From Parus major (lineage: Eukaryota > Chordata > Aves > Passeriformes > Paridae), in assembly GCF_001522545.3 (NCBI RefSeq), contig NC_031768.1, positions 112,265,240 through 112,329,239 on the forward strand: 64,000 nucleotides of DNA, in the 5' to 3' direction. The notes below the pieces were generated by a model, which searched no databases, was not told the origin of the DNA, and worked only from the letters and a program-made list of their open reading frames with translations. Positions 1 to 13,230 of this stretch are shown here, piece by piece. Position numbers and translations under genes: made by a program. Every line of letters starts with the position of its first letter. The first letter of the stretch is position 1.

Positions 1-750
1 CGTGTCCCTTCCCTGACGTCAGTCCTCGTGTGATGGTCACTGCTGTCACCATCCCTGGTTCAGAACAAGGGAGGGGATTGTCCTCCCATGCAAATTCCCC
101 TCCTCCAGATCTGCTGAGGTTTGGTGCTTTGGACCCAGATTTTCTCCTTTCCTATTACCCAAAAATTGATCTGGTTGTCCAGTATCTTCTGATTTCTCAT
201 AATTCCTTGCTTACTGCACAAGCTTGGTACATCCCACTTGCAATTTTAATTATAATTTATCCACTGCTTTCATTATAGGACAATTAATGTAGTAACACTG
301 AGAGAAAAAGTAGCTGAGCCGCCTGAACATCTCTTTTCTGTTCAATACAGAAGCATAACATTCCTGAAATCAAATTATTTTCCAGGATGCTATTTAGGAC
401 AGATCTTCACATGTGGATTAAAATGGTATTGGTTTTTTTAGGGATTAAAGTGAGAAAAATTGAACAACACTTTATGACAATGGTCTCTCAGTGTTACTTG
501 CATAGAATAATAATTCCAGAAAGATTTCAGCCTGAAGAACTTTGTCTCTGGATAAGAAGAGCTTTTGCTTTCTTTCAAAACCAGAAAGAAACTTATCCAA
601 GAAAATATGAAGGAGCAAAGAGGAAGCAAGGAAAAGTTGATTTATGTTGAACTGTTGAGGAAGCCTTGTGATTATTTCCCCCCTCCTTTGACTTGTTTCT
701 TCAATTACTTTGATTATTTCAGTTCTTCCCTCTTACTTTACTTCTCCTTC
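1..750. other. Unique sequence, no gene seen
   Basis: No repeat family or exon is recognised. The first 100 bases hold a palindromic CRE (TGACGTCA, 14-21) and a POU octamer (ATGCAAAT, 88-95). The open frames here are below 90 codons on either strand and show no domain. The right end becomes G-rich (751-763) as it runs into the assembly gap. Confidence 0.6.
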
Positions 751-763
751 AGAGGGGAGGGGG

Positions 764-1659
764 NNNNNNNNNNNNNNNNNNNNNNNNNNNNNNNNNNNNN
801 NNNNNNNNNNNNNNNNNNNNNNNNNNNNNNNNNNNNNNNNNNNNNNNNNNNNNNNNNNNNNNNNNNNNNNNNNNNNNNNNNNNNNNNNNNNNNNNNNNNN
901 NNNNNNNNNNNNNNNNNNNNNNNNNNNNNNNNNNNNNNNNNNNNNNNNNNNNNNNNNNNNNNNNNNNNNNNNNNNNNNNNNNNNNNNNNNNNNNNNNNNN
1001 NNNNNNNNNNNNNNNNNNNNNNNNNNNNNNNNNNNNNNNNNNNNNNNNNNNNNNNNNNNNNNNNNNNNNNNNNNNNNNNNNNNNNNNNNNNNNNNNNNNN
1101 NNNNNNNNNNNNNNNNNNNNNNNNNNNNNNNNNNNNNNNNNNNNNNNNNNNNNNNNNNNNNNNNNNNNNNNNNNNNNNNNNNNNNNNNNNNNNNNNNNNN
1201 NNNNNNNNNNNNNNNNNNNNNNNNNNNNNNNNNNNNNNNNNNNNNNNNNNNNNNNNNNNNNNNNNNNNNNNNNNNNNNNNNNNNNNNNNNNNNNNNNNNN
1301 NNNNNNNNNNNNNNNNNNNNNNNNNNNNNNNNNNNNNNNNNNNNNNNNNNNNNNNNNNNNNNNNNNNNNNNNNNNNNNNNNNNNNNNNNNNNNNNNNNNN
1401 NNNNNNNNNNNNNNNNNNNNNNNNNNNNNNNNNNNNNNNNNNNNNNNNNNNNNNNNNNNNNNNNNNNNNNNNNNNNNNNNNNNNNNNNNNNNNNNNNNNN
1501 NNNNNNNNNNNNNNNNNNNNNNNNNNNNNNNNNNNNNNNNNNNNNNNNNNNNNNNNNNNNNNNNNNNNNNNNNNNNNNNNNNNNNNNNNNNNNNNNNNNN
1601 NNNNNNNNNNNNNNNNNNNNNNNNNNNNNNNNNNNNNNNNNNNNNNNNNNNNNNNNNNN
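764..1659. other. Assembly gap (896 N)
   Basis: A run of unknown bases sits between a G-rich left flank (GGGGAGGGGG, ending at 763) and a (GGGAA)n array on the right. Open frames that appear to cross this interval are artefacts of reading N as an open codon. The flanks suggest that the missing bases are a purine-rich tandem repeat; this is an inference. Confidence 0.99.
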
Positions 1660-1706
1660 AGGGAAGGGAAGGGAAGGGAAGGGAAGGGAAGGGAAGGGAA
1701 GGGAAG
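1660..1706. repeat. (GGGAA)n pentanucleotide repeat
   Basis: About nine perfect GGGAA units are visible, cut on the left by the gap. Every unit carries a GGG run separated by AA, so the plus strand fits the G3-N2 pattern expected of a G-quadruplex. The true array is probably longer than what is shown. Confidence 0.97.
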
Positions 1707-3206
1707 TATTATCTTTATGTCTCTGCTCATTTCTCGCATCATAAATATCAAAAAGACATTTCTAATTAACATTTTCTTATAATGCTTAGGGGCTCTCTGT
1801 CAAGTGATGCCAAACAATGACTTTGAAAGCAGCAGGAAATAATATGGAGCTGACTTTTTTTTTTTTGGAAAGCAGAGACAGTTAGAGAGTTTGTGTTAAT
1901 ATCAGTGACCCGTGGGCATCAGTGATCCTTATATTTTGGCTGAACTTTTACTTCTAATATCATGAGCTACTTGAGCTGATAACTGTATTTTAAGAAATTT
2001 TAATATCCTCCCACAAAAATACCTTGGCATGTTATTTGATAACACCACAAGATTACTACTAGAAAGAATCAGACTAAATCCTGGATATCTGATATAATCC
2101 ATTTTCTTCTGTCTTAAGTTGGAGAAGAATGGTGAAACTGTTCAGGTGGGCAAAGAGCATGGAAAAATTATTGTTTCCCAATTGCTTCAAGAATTTCTTC
2201 GTTTTTCTCTAGCCCTCAGAGACCTCCCCAACTGGCTGTGATTTTTCAATGATGGGAAATAGGGGTTGTAATAGCATTTGCCACATTTTTTTTTCATGAA
2301 TCTCATCAGTCCCATGCATTTGTTCATTTTTGTTTCTGATTTGACAGTGCAGATGCAGATCCCACAAAAGTGTGAGCATCTAGACAGTGGTGAGCCAAAA
2401 TGATACTTAAGGCTTGATCTGAAGTGATAAACTCTTTATAAAAATTGCTTTTTAGGTCACCTTCTAAAATTGTCTGCTTAGGAAGTTCACTCTTTTCAAG
2501 TGAGCAGACTTCTACAGATGTGTCATCCAGAGATTTATGGATTCTTCCTCCTAGAAGAGTTTCAAGGAGAGGAAACCAGTCTGAAAGTTATGTGAACACC
2601 TGGACCATGTCTGGTATTTTACATTCTTGTTTTCTCAAACATTTGAGCATTAATATTAATGGTCTCTATTTTGCAACCAAAAGAAATATCAGACAACTAT
2701 GTCAAACATCCTAAACTTTTCATTCAAGAGTCTTCATATGGGCAACTTTAATGAAAAGCTGCTATTAACCTCTGGTAAACCAAAATCCTTGGTGTTAGAG
2801 CCAAGTTAAACTTGACATTTGAAGCCAAAATATAAACTGAGCCACTGGAGCTGACTGCACATGTATGAAAAGAAAAATAAGTAATACTCATATACAGAAT
2901 TTCTGTGGCCAAATATTTTATGGCCTGCCTATTCTCAGCTTCTTCATGTGTTCCTAGCCAGGACTGTGAAAACAAAACCTTGAAATGTGCAAACAACCTG
3001 CTATATTCAAGGTATAAAACAGCCAAAGTACCATGGTATGTAGTTCCCTGAAATATCCATGTTGCCAGACAGTTCTGTGAAAAGTGGGATCTGGGATACT
3101 TTCAATCACAATCCATCCATGTTCTCCTTCTGCTTTTCCACATGTCACTCTGCTCCATTGTTCATCCCCTTCTCTGCAAAACATACTTTTCCCACTGAGT
3201 AGAAAT
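1707..3206. other. Unique AT-rich stretch, no gene seen
   Basis: No recognisable exon or interspersed repeat. A T12 run lies at 1855-1866. Frames of up to about 125 codons on either strand at the right end exist mainly because they run into the hexamer array that follows. Confidence 0.6.
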
Positions 3207-3298
3207 GTAAACATAAACATAAATATAAATAGTATTAATATTAATATTAATATTAATATTAATATTAATATTAATGTTAATATTAATATTAATATTAA
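3207..3298. repeat. (TTAATA)n hexamer array with ATAAAC-like lead-in
   Basis: Imperfect ATAAAC/ATAAAT units (3208-3230) pass into about eleven TTAATA units (3231-3298), with one A-to-G change near 3276. The unit is nearly self-complementary (TTAATATTAA), so both strands read open and the array could fold on itself. The reading frames seen across it, rich in Asn-Ile or Leu-Ile, are repeat translations. Confidence 0.95.
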
Positions 3299-5828
3299 AT
3301 CATATAAACAGTATAAATATATGTACAAACACACAAATCAGAGAGGTTCTTCAATGTCCTGAGGCCCTGAGAACTGAGTTGCTGAAGGAATTATGGTTGG
3401 AAGGAGGTGGCTGTGGCAATCTCAAGGGCAGGAGCAGGGAGAGAACTTTTTTGGGCTTTTCCCTTCTCTTTCCTACCATTCTTCATCCTGAAATTCCTTG
3501 CAGTGATGTCCCATGCCCAGCACTGACACCACTGACACCCCACCAGGGAAGGTCTGCATTTACTGCAATATTTTGTAGTTTTTGTTATGTATCTTATTAT
3601 ATTGTACATAAAAATATTCCCTTCAAAGAACTCCTGCTGAAGTTGTTTAATTGGTTGGAAATATATGAGTTTCTACATGAGAAAGCCATCAACAAGGACA
3701 TCAAAAAAAAAGAGGGAATAAAGGAAGATAAAGGAAGAGTAGAATCCTAAAGAAAAAGGCCTCAACACAATTTTCCTTAAATAAATCTAACATAATTTTA
3801 TACTCTAATGTTTCTGGTTAACCAGAGCTAGGAAAATAATGGTCTGCTGTTGATAGCAAACATCCTCCTGAACTTCAGTGGGATCTGGAATTCGCCTTTC
3901 AGGCCTTGTACCTAATAATTAAAGATGAAGAGAGTTGGCTTTCCTTCATATCTGGTTTTTGGTTTGTGTTTTGTTTCAGAGTGGGGTTTTTTGTTTGTTT
4001 TGAGGGGTTTTTTTGGTTTTTCTACCCTCCTTTCCATCTTGATGTCCAAGTGTTTTGCCAATGCCATGTTAGGGAGTGACTGATGGCAAAGATTTCCATC
4101 TCCCATAAAGGTTCAACCTCTCCCTGATTTGGGATCTTGATATCCACTCACGTTTTACTAGGGAACAGCTCAGTGTCAGATTTTTGTCCCACTGAGAAAA
4201 AGAGACAAGAGCAGCAGCAGCAAGATAAATCATGTAGTAACTCAAGGAAATAAGTGGAGAGAATATTTTTTTTAATCAGAGAATTTTTAAATCAACCTTA
4301 AACATTAAAAATGGGCAAAATACAAAATTTAATTATTATTACTTAAGGGGAAGTATAGAAAGACCACAATCCCTTTAGGGAAGGGATTTTTACTAATTTT
4401 TAAAGGAAAAATAATACATTTTCTGTCTTAAGGGCTATGTGTAAGAGTGTATCATGTACATTATAAGACTACAGGAAAGAGCTCAGTGAGACTTGGTGAT
4501 GGATTGTTTCCTATTCTATCATTTCTAATATCTTCTTGTCAGAAATAAAATGCCTTGATGCCTGCAATGTCTCCATTTGGAATTATGTAGTTAACTGGAA
4601 CTCTCAATATCTTTGAAGTTTCCTGCTGCAATCAAATTTTTGAACACAGGGAGAGATCAGGTCATGGGAGAAATGTATGTCCTCAAAGATCTATTCAGGA
4701 TTATTCTGTGTATATATGCTGTGTATGCAGAGTCTATGCATGAAAATCCAGCATTTTTGTCATGGGAAAAATGTTTGGAATGCACTTTGCTTCATAAGGA
4801 AATTCTCACTACAATTCATCAATCTCTTTTTACTCAAGCAAATGTCTTTTGTGTTACACGGTGCAGGAGTTCATAAGCCAAAGAAAAGCAGAACACCATG
4901 AAGGGGGATGTCCTTAGTCTTTGCAGTCAGAGAAAGATTATTTAATGGAGAAAAAAAAATGAATTAAAGGACCAAAGTTACTTGAATGTAAGAGCACAAT
5001 AAAGCAAGTGTAAATGAGCAGAGTAGGGTCACACTGAGGTAAAGCTGCTGACTTATTACCTTCATTTAATACTTCTACAAATGGAGAAACTTCCCAAAAG
5101 AATAATTTTTAAAAAATTAAAGTATTCTTTAAAGATTGCAGCTTAGGATGGCATCATTCTTAGACACATAGATTTATAGGTTGCTCTCAAAAACAAACCT
5201 ATAATTTTGTTCTTTCTTTTTCAAATTAGAATGGATTTAGCCTCATAAGAGCTCAAGAATAGATGGCAGTGGATAGAAAGCTTTGGGGATTTTTTTACTC
5301 ATAGTCCTACAGTTAAGAGATAAAGGTACTGACTCACTTATGCATTTCTTTTTCTTCTATGAAGAGTAAATCAGATACAAATAATACCAAAGTGTGTTCC
5401 CTGAAAAGCGTCCACAATTGTCCTCCACTCAGGTACTTTCTTCGGGAACAGAAAGCTGAAAGTAATATAAGAGGAAAAACAATTCACAGTCAGAACTAAT
5501 ATTTAGATAAGGATTTGAATTGAAACAATCTAAAAAATTTCCATTGTAAAAGCTGGAAATTCAGAATTGAAAGTATGAAGTCTGGCCACTCTTGCCATTC
5601 CTGACATTTATTGAAAAGCTACTTTTACCGTTCGTCAGGAAGAGCATTCTAGGAAGTCTAGAGGTACAGACAGGATCCAGCCCTTTTCCTGTTCATTTTA
5701 CAGTAGGATTTCCTGGCAGGGAGCCAGCATCATTAACTAATTTGCTCTAGTATTTCCATGCTCTGTGACCTCCAGGTTCAAATAACCTTCAAAAGAAAGA
5801 GTTCCCTCTTCAGACAAAGTTCTATACT
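3299..5828. other. Unique AT-rich stretch, no gene seen
   Basis: No coding or repeat family is recognised apart from the G/T-rich tract listed separately. Frames reach about 158 codons from within the preceding repeat and otherwise stay below 90. Composition is AT-rich throughout. Confidence 0.55.
3953..4021. repeat. G/T-rich low-complexity tract
   Basis: About 70 bases built almost entirely of G and T (GGTTTTT and GTTTG-like words), interrupted once by TTCAGAG. It resembles the reverse complement of the A/C-rich tract near 43.9 kb. Its origin is unknown; the tail of a decayed retroposon is possible but unproven. Confidence 0.8.
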
Positions 5829-5946
5829 AATATATATATATATATNNNNNNNNNNNNNNNNNNNNNNNNNNNNNNNNNNNNNNNNNNNNNNNNNNNNNNN
5901 NNNNNNNNNNNNNNNNNNNNNNNNNNNNNNATATATATATATATAT
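5829..5946. repeat. (TA)n microsatellite containing an 85-N gap
   Basis: TA repeats lie at 5829-5845 and 5931-5946 on both sides of unknown bases at 5846-5930. The gap is therefore internal to the dinucleotide array, and its length is an assembly estimate. The open frame through it is an artefact. Confidence 0.97.
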
Positions 5947-7587
5947 TTCACTAAGTTCTTGCTTTATCAAGTGTATATATAAGAGAGACCTATACATTTT
6001 AAGATATGGGTCAATGTAGCAAAAATGTTAAAGATCAAACAGTGGAAAAAGTCTTCAAATTCTCTGTAGTAAATTTCATTAGTGGGCTCATGATCACCCC
6101 CTGTTCTAATTTCCTTTAAGCTGCAAGGTTTTTCTATGTATTACAATACAACAAATATTGAGGAGCTGCAATGATCACTTTTTGAAATTACAGGAAATTA
6201 ATTATCTGTTAAGTGGCTGAAAAGTTTGGAATATCTCGTGTTCTTTGTGTCTTTACATCTTTATATTTCCCTTTATGCCTAAATACCTCAAACTGAATTA
6301 ATGGAGCTTTCCCAAGTTTCTCAACAATCAGAGAAAGATTAATATTTATTTATTTTTTTAGTTTTTCCTTCAGTTAAGAAAATAATTCCTCAGTGCTGTA
6401 GTTTATCCGATTTCTGCAAGAAGATTTGAGTGTGTATCTGGCCCTGTGTGATTTTAAACTTTGGATTTATTATTACTTCCTTTGAAATCAAACACAATAC
6501 AAAATCAATACATAAGCCTTAAAATTCATTACCCAATGTTGCCTAATTTCAATATACAAGTAGCTCAGTGAGATCTTCATCTAATCTCCAAAATCTTATT
6601 GGATCACTGCACTATTCATCCAGGTTTATTTATTTTCCCTGGTTTCAGTAACAGAAAACTCTCTTTGGGTTGAATGACAGCAGGGATAAACTCTTTATAA
6701 ATGTTCTTTCCTCTTTTACTCTTTGTATATAAAAATAGAACTAAAAAGATTGCTTGAATTAAATATTTTCTTTAAGGTTTTTGACAGACAACTATGAGTT
6801 AGGGTAAATATCTATCATAATAATAAATACATTCTGAGTTTGTAACATTCACAGAATCAAAAGGCCCTAACTTGGCCTCTATTCCAGGACAGTGAGTTGT
6901 TATTTTCAGAACAGGACATTGATTACATTGGCCAAAGGTCAGTTAGTCCTTACTTCTTTCCTAAATTGACTGCAGAACTCCCTTATTCAAATTGGAAGCA
7001 ATCTCATCTTTTTCTTGGGGCCTGATTGAGTAAAAAGCTTTCAAAAGCATTTAAGGAATACTTAAAATGTTGGGGGAAAACACCCACAGACAGAATTGCT
7101 TTCTCTTTATCTAACATTGCTATAGGATGTTTAAAGGTAATTGCCTGTGGCACTGCTGGTATATCTGTAAATAAACAACTGAGGATGGAGATCTGGGCCA
7201 TATAAACATAAGAGAGTTATTTGGCAGGAAAAGACGCTTTTAGTTAAGATGTAAAGGACAAATCTTGTTTGACCTTTCTTGAGTCTCTGGTGGGTGGTTC
7301 TGAGCCACTGGGAGAATGAGGCTGGGAATTTAATTTTGATTGACAAGCCTCCCACTGAGGGAACTCTGCAAAGTGCTGAGGAAGGAACACCCCTTGTGAG
7401 CCAGCTGGGGTTGCTTGTGGCAGTCAGAATAACCAAAAAAGCAGATTAGAGGGGTGCAAAAATGCTCCAGACACTCAGGTCAGGGTCCCAAAAGATCTCT
7501 GCCTGCTTCTAAGGAGCATTCAGACACTGAGGTTTTGCTGGAGCCATCACCTGTGCTGGCAGAAGGAAGGGATGGAGAAGGCTGAGA
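5947..7587. other. Unique AT-rich stretch, no gene seen
   Basis: No repeat family, exon or RNA gene recognised. The open frames on the minus strand near 7.0-7.4 kb are at most 101 codons and resemble no known family. Confidence 0.55.
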
Positions 7588-7727
7588 GCAGTTTGAAGGT
7601 TTTAAAACACAGCAATTTCTCTGTCCCTCATATCCCCCTGGGGTCCTGCTGAGCTCAATCTGAAGGTTTCCAAGCACAGCAGTTTCTCTGTCCATCCTCT
7701 GTCCATCTCTGGAATTCTGCTGATGCT
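7588..7727. repeat. Imperfect 67-bp tandem duplication
   Basis: Two diverged copies follow each other. Each has TGAAGGTTT (from 7594 and 7661), then CACAGCA/GTTTCTCTGTCC, then a TC-rich middle and a CTGCTGA end. The offset is 67 bases, and the divergence implies an old duplication. A minus-strand frame crosses it but has no family features. Confidence 0.75.
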
Positions 7728-9684
7728 CAGTGTAACCTCCAGCAGGTATAAAAGAGCAAAGGAATGATGCTGATGTGGATTTAGCACTGAGGAACAGGAA
7801 TTTATCTGCAGAAATTAGTGTGCATTTCTCACTGTGGGAAAAAACCTCATGCCCACGTGGCTCACATGATGTGGGGAACTTCATTTTGGCAGGGCAGCTT
7901 TCAGGAATTATCTAGCTGTTGTCATTCCTCCCCTTTATGAAATGTGCTGAAGCAAGGCATCACATCCCAGGAGAGTTTCCTATGAGCATGTAAGTTATAA
8001 CAGAAATTAATTCCTCTATTGCAAAACAGTTTTGAAAAGATCAATGCCTTTATTTTCTACTGGGTTTGAGGTGTGTTTTCTTACAATGTGAGATTTGATA
8101 TAGCAAGGAGCAATACTGGAGCAGCAGAAGATCTCTGGGAAGAGACTTTTCTGTTGCATTCATTTGTGTGTAGGCTGGTTTGTCTGTGTTTGCAGATTTG
8201 ATATTTTATATTCCACGGTTTTTGAGGAGGAAAAAAAGCCAACTCATTAAGGAGTTACGGAATTCTCTGTGCTTTGCTTGGCAGGTTTTCACACAGCAAC
8301 TTGAACCCACCTAACTTCAGTCAATCTTTAACATAAATCATCCAATCCATTATGTCTTCAGAAAGACATAAGCCATTGAAAATGTACAAAGTGCTCTTTT
8401 CCCACTAAACTTCAAACACAGCAGATGACCTCTGACGCTTTTTTAAAATTCTTCTGTGGATGTAGTGACTTGACAAGTTGCAGTATGGATTGTATTCATT
8501 TAGTTTGTGTTTTGGTTTTTAACAATTATTTCAATAGCTGTATAAAAATGTTTTAATTTCCACTTTGTACATTTTTTCCCCCAGTAAGAGAAAAGAGAAA
8601 TGCGTAAAGAGAAATGATGACCTGTGATTGTCCATTGTCCATTACATTAATTGTCCTTTCTTTTGTAGGAAGCTGAAAAATGTTCTCTGTCCACCAGTTT
8701 TGACATTATTTAAAGGGATATTAATATTTAGCAGTAATTTATGTCCAGATTTCTCAGAGAAAACAGAAATTAGGGACATTATTTATATACATACTAGCAT
8801 AAAAGTAGTTTATGTCATTAGTGGCCTTAATAGACATCCAAAACACGGAAGTGAGAACTGACATTCACGTCACCTGATTCCTGTGGAAATTCAGGTTTTT
8901 ACTGAATAATTGCAGAGAACTGACTTTTGTTTAAAGGTGGGTCATCCATCTGTGGGCCCATCACATGAAGTGCCAGACATTTTCAGCCACACTGTAGAAG
9001 ACATTTACAGGGGAATTCACAGCAGCTGAAATTGCTCCTGTAACAATTTCCTAAGTGCAGGGCAGGCTGCCCGTGCTGCAGCCAAGGAAAGCACACGTCC
9101 AGGATTTGGTGGGCGTTCCGTTTTAGTGGAATCCTTGCTGGCAAAAGGGGCTGTTTGCTCTCAGAGGGAGATCAGCTCTCCACCGTGGTGAGCTGTCTGG
9201 ATTTCCTGCAGCCTCGCTCAGATCAGGTCCTGCAGGGATGTTGGTGTGAGGGGTAAGGAGCATTGCAGCTGTGGGCTCGCTTTCAGAGGCAAATGGGACA
9301 CAAAAAGCAGGGAGCAGGTGAAGCTGAGGTTATTTCTAGCACCAAAGTACAATATGCAATTGTGTTCTGCCCCCTTCAAGAGATGAAGCCGCAATTCAGC
9401 TGCCTCTGTTTACACAGCAATGTAACCATTGGGGTACCCCCCATTCTTTTAATTCACTGGAAAATAGATAAATTTGATTTCACACCATTGATGTGCATAG
9501 GTTTTGGTGCAGCAATGGAAAATCCAGAAGCTCAGTAACACTTAAAGGCCTTGCTGCTGCTGTCTGATCTTTCCCTGAGAAACAAAGCTGGGAAGAATTC
9601 AAAGAAGCAGCCCTTAGAGACATCCTAAAGAACACACTCCTCTAAGTAAAAACTGGGGCTTCAGCTTTGGTTATGATCAGATAA
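7728..9684. other. Unique stretch with a GC-richer island, no gene seen
   Basis: Mostly AT-rich unique sequence. Positions 9050-9260 are clearly more GC-rich than their surroundings and hold a few CpGs, but I see no promoter layout, no exon and no known repeat there. Confidence 0.5.
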
Positions 9685-9882
9685 AAGGAAAAAATCCTTC
9701 CCTGTGAGATGGGCAGGCCCTGGCACAGGGTGCCCAGAGCAGCTGTGGCTGCCCCTGGATCCCTGGAAGTGCCCAAGGCCAGGCTGGATGGGACTTGGAG
9801 CAGCCTGGGACAGTGGAAGGTGTCCCTGCCATGGCAGGGATGGCACTGGATGAGCTTCCAGCCCAAACCATGCTATGATTTT
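9685..9882 (+). mobile_element. CR1 LINE, 3'-terminal fragment
   Basis: CR1 is the dominant non-LTR retrotransposon of birds and usually leaves 5'-truncated copies. Here the last 200 bases or so are present in the plus orientation: CCTGTGAGATGGGCAGG, then GGCACAGGGTGCCCAGAGCAG-like and CTGGATCCCTGGAAG blocks, GTGTCCCTGCCATGGCAGGG, and a decayed end (CCCAAACCATGCTATGATT). No coding part remains. The short frames on both strands here are translations of this repeat. Confidence 0.95.
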
Positions 9883-12800
9883 GTGCTTAAACAGGCCTCA
9901 ATAAACAAGTAATAAACTTATTTAACCTTCACAATTAATACATAAACAGGAACAAATCCTTTGGAGTTGGTGCCAGCTCATGAAGCAGATGCAGGGAAGT
10001 GAGCAGAGCAGTTTGCTGCTGGTTGTGCCTCTCACCATAGGTAAATCTTTCTTGAATTTCTAGTTTAGTATCTCATCTTTCATAAACCTTGCAGCTATTT
10101 CACGCTGTAGTGATTTAACTCCAGCTGGGAATTAATGTTTATTAATTATTCTTCTCTGATCCAGTAAGGAATTTCATTCCATATCCTCTAGACTGACAAG
10201 CAGGGTCATTAAAACCTAATTGATTGAATGGCCCTTTGAGACCTCCCAAATGAGAGCAAGGTGCTCAGCTTGGGGAATATGGCTTGCCCAGGATGTTCTT
10301 TTCAACCTCATGCCTACTTCTGATGTCCCACATGGAGATAACATTCCTTGTGGAGGGAACAGGTCCCTCCAAGTGAGGTCCTGGTCCCACAAACCTGCTG
10401 ATTTCAGCAGAGCAATGCAGAGGCTCAGATTTATGGGGTGTCTCTTCATGAGGTCAAGCACAAAGCAGTTATAGAATGTATAAACAATGTGCAGTTTTGG
10501 GAGGTGTAAAGAAGTTTAATTTCTCGAACAAGGCCAAAATTTTGCCCTAAACCCCTCTTCTTGAGCAGTTTTCATCAAAAACCATTTGGGGTGGTCTCCT
10601 CACTGCCACTGATAAAGGTTTCATCTGCTGGGAATCTGGGACATTTCTGTAATATTTTTATTTTCCACTTTCTGTCTTCTAGATTAGGAATAAACACAAT
10701 AAGAAGTTTGAGATATTGAGAAATGAAGCTTAAAAATAAAAATCAAAAGAACAGGGTTTTCCATCATCACTAAAGCCCCAAAATTTAATTTGGTCTTTTT
10801 GTCTATACTGGGTAATTTATTCAGAGTTCTACACACATATTGGCTTTCACTAAATGAGTAGTACTGCTCATATTAGTGTGAATGCAACCTCAATTTTCAA
10901 TATCAGACCATTCACACAGCAAGTTTATTTTCCTTGCCATAAATGACAACTATTCCCTAACATCACCAACAAAATTAAATGAAAACATTTGCATGGTAAG
11001 ATATTTAAAATCAAGATTTCTTGACAAATCCACTGCACTTCAAGACAAGCCGGTACATTTTAACTATTATCCTTTAAGGGAATGGTTTTAGTTTTTAATC
11101 AAAATCTTGGATTATTTTGTACTGATAAAAACCATGACTCTCTGCTCCACTTTAGAGAACACAGCAATTCTTCCAATAAGTTGTTTGTTTTTTTCCTCCA
11201 TCTTTAACATTATTATAAAAATAAATAGATTTCTAAATTATTTTTTTAAGTCAACAAACCTATTTTCAGCCACTCCTGCACTGTCTTTTATTATCTGCCT
11301 CCTGTTGCCTTAGGCAACCTATTTTTGTATTCAGATTTAACATCATAATAGATCTTATCTAACTGTTTTCTTAAGGAACTTTTATGTGGCATCTGCTGGG
11401 CTGGAATGTCCAAAAATACTTCTGCAAGAAGTGCCAACACTCATTTCATGCCTGCAGGGAATCGGTGTCTCTCTCTTCGGGGCATTTTGGAACACAGCAC
11501 ACATGGATGCCATTTCCCAGGGTTTTGCTGTGCTCACTGGGCAGGTGAACTCTTAAATTTCTTTTACTCTGAGAGTCAACTTTAAAATGTCTCCCACTGC
11601 AGCTTCTTTCCTGATAATGCCCTGGGATCTGATCCAACTATGCCACCAAGCACAAACCAAGTTTGACATCAATTTTATCGTGACATTTGGAAGAGATGCA
11701 GGCACAAAAGAAATTTGCTGCTAAAATATTTTAAGTAGAACATTTACACAGCAAATGAAAATAACAGCATTAGGCCATTTTTTTTATTGACTGGATAACA
11801 TAACAGAGTGTGTTAAGGTCCCTGGATTCAGAATTTGTATAGTATTTGTCAATATCAGACAGGTTGGAAACAAAGCAATAAATCACTGAGTATGATATGG
11901 AAAGAAAGAGGCTTTAGCACATTTCCTAATATTAGAAAATACAGTTCCAAATATTGAATTTAAATCAGCTCTAGGCAGCTAAAGTAATATCAGAGGTAAT
12001 AAATGTAATGAGTCGAAGTCTGCAAAAGCCATCAAGGCTGCAGCCTTAAAAACATGGAGTGTGAAAATATTCACATTTTAGTCTTTCTTATTATGTTCTG
12101 GGTGACATCATGATGTAGTGCACGGCAGCTGGATTAAGTGCTAATGGAACTTACTCCAAAAAGCATTCAGCAATCTGCTTCTTCTTTAGTAAAGCTCACT
12201 CCAATCTCTATAAAAGCAATATAAAGATTTGCAGGATGAGCTTCCATCTGACAGAGAAAACAGAAAAGAAAGAGGAAGAAAATTGGGCCACAACTTGAAT
12301 TTAAAAATACAAAGGAAGTGATTCTCAGTAACACTTTATGAGAAAGGAATAAAGGAGAAGCCATCTTATTGGAAAATGCTTTTATAAATTGTGCAAATCT
12401 TACACATTTTTAGGCCCATGACTAATCAAGATGATTTTTTGTTTGTTTGTTTCAAATCCCTTGTAAAGAATGATTTCCATCCACTGACATTTTTATTCAT
12501 CAAAGATTGCAATATTCATGCCACATAACTTCTCATTTTCAATTGGCTCTCATTCAAACTTCTTCATCAGTTCTTCAAAATTCTTCATCAAAGTAAAATC
12601 CTGACAGAGAAAGAGAAAAGGGAAACAATCTTGTCCTTAGACTTAGAGATTAAACACAGTTTTGGTATTAGATAAGATGTTGCATTACAGTTTTATTTCC
12701 TACAGAATTTCTTAAAAAACTTAGCAAATTAGGCCTCTGCCTTTTCAGGGCCAGGTCCCTGCTCTTCGTGTAGAACCACGTGAATTTGTTTTGCATGGAT

Positions 12801-13230
12801 TTGAAATGCTGAATTAGTGTGGGTTCACAAGAGGACACAGGAACAGGTTTTTGCACTGGTCTTGCTTCACCTGGAATTTCAACAGGTTTGCATGAAATGC
12901 AGGGTTCAAAGCAAATTTGAGCAATGCCTTCCAAATCTGGTTTTGGGTGAGATCCAGACCCATAAATCCTTCATCCTTTGTGGGGATGCTCTGCAAGGTG
13001 GGACACTCAGAACTCAGCCCAGCTCTCTGGAGAGCTTGTTTGAAGCAAGGCCAGGATTTAGGGCTGTAATTAACCCAGAATTGAGGCAGATTTAGCCAGA
13101 ATTTGCATCCAGTTAAGAGCAATTTGCAGGATCCTTGGAGGTGGTGTTAGGCCTTGCTGCTTCCTTAATTCCAGTCTCCAGCAGGAGGAAGGAATGGAGG
13201 GGGAAGTCTCGGTGGTCTGATCCTCCCTGC
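9883..13230. other. Unique AT-rich stretch, no gene seen
   Basis: No exon or RNA gene recognised. At 12.66-13.12 kb overlapping frames of 88-102 codons lie on opposite strands, which points to chance rather than a gene. A (GTTT)-like run sits at about 12437-12452. Nothing else repetitive was recognised. Confidence 0.55.

Noticed and set aside
565..1782. Apparent 344-405-codon open frames on both strands
   Set aside because: They are open only because N codons are read as X across the 896-N gap; the real sequence at either end gives short peptides without features.
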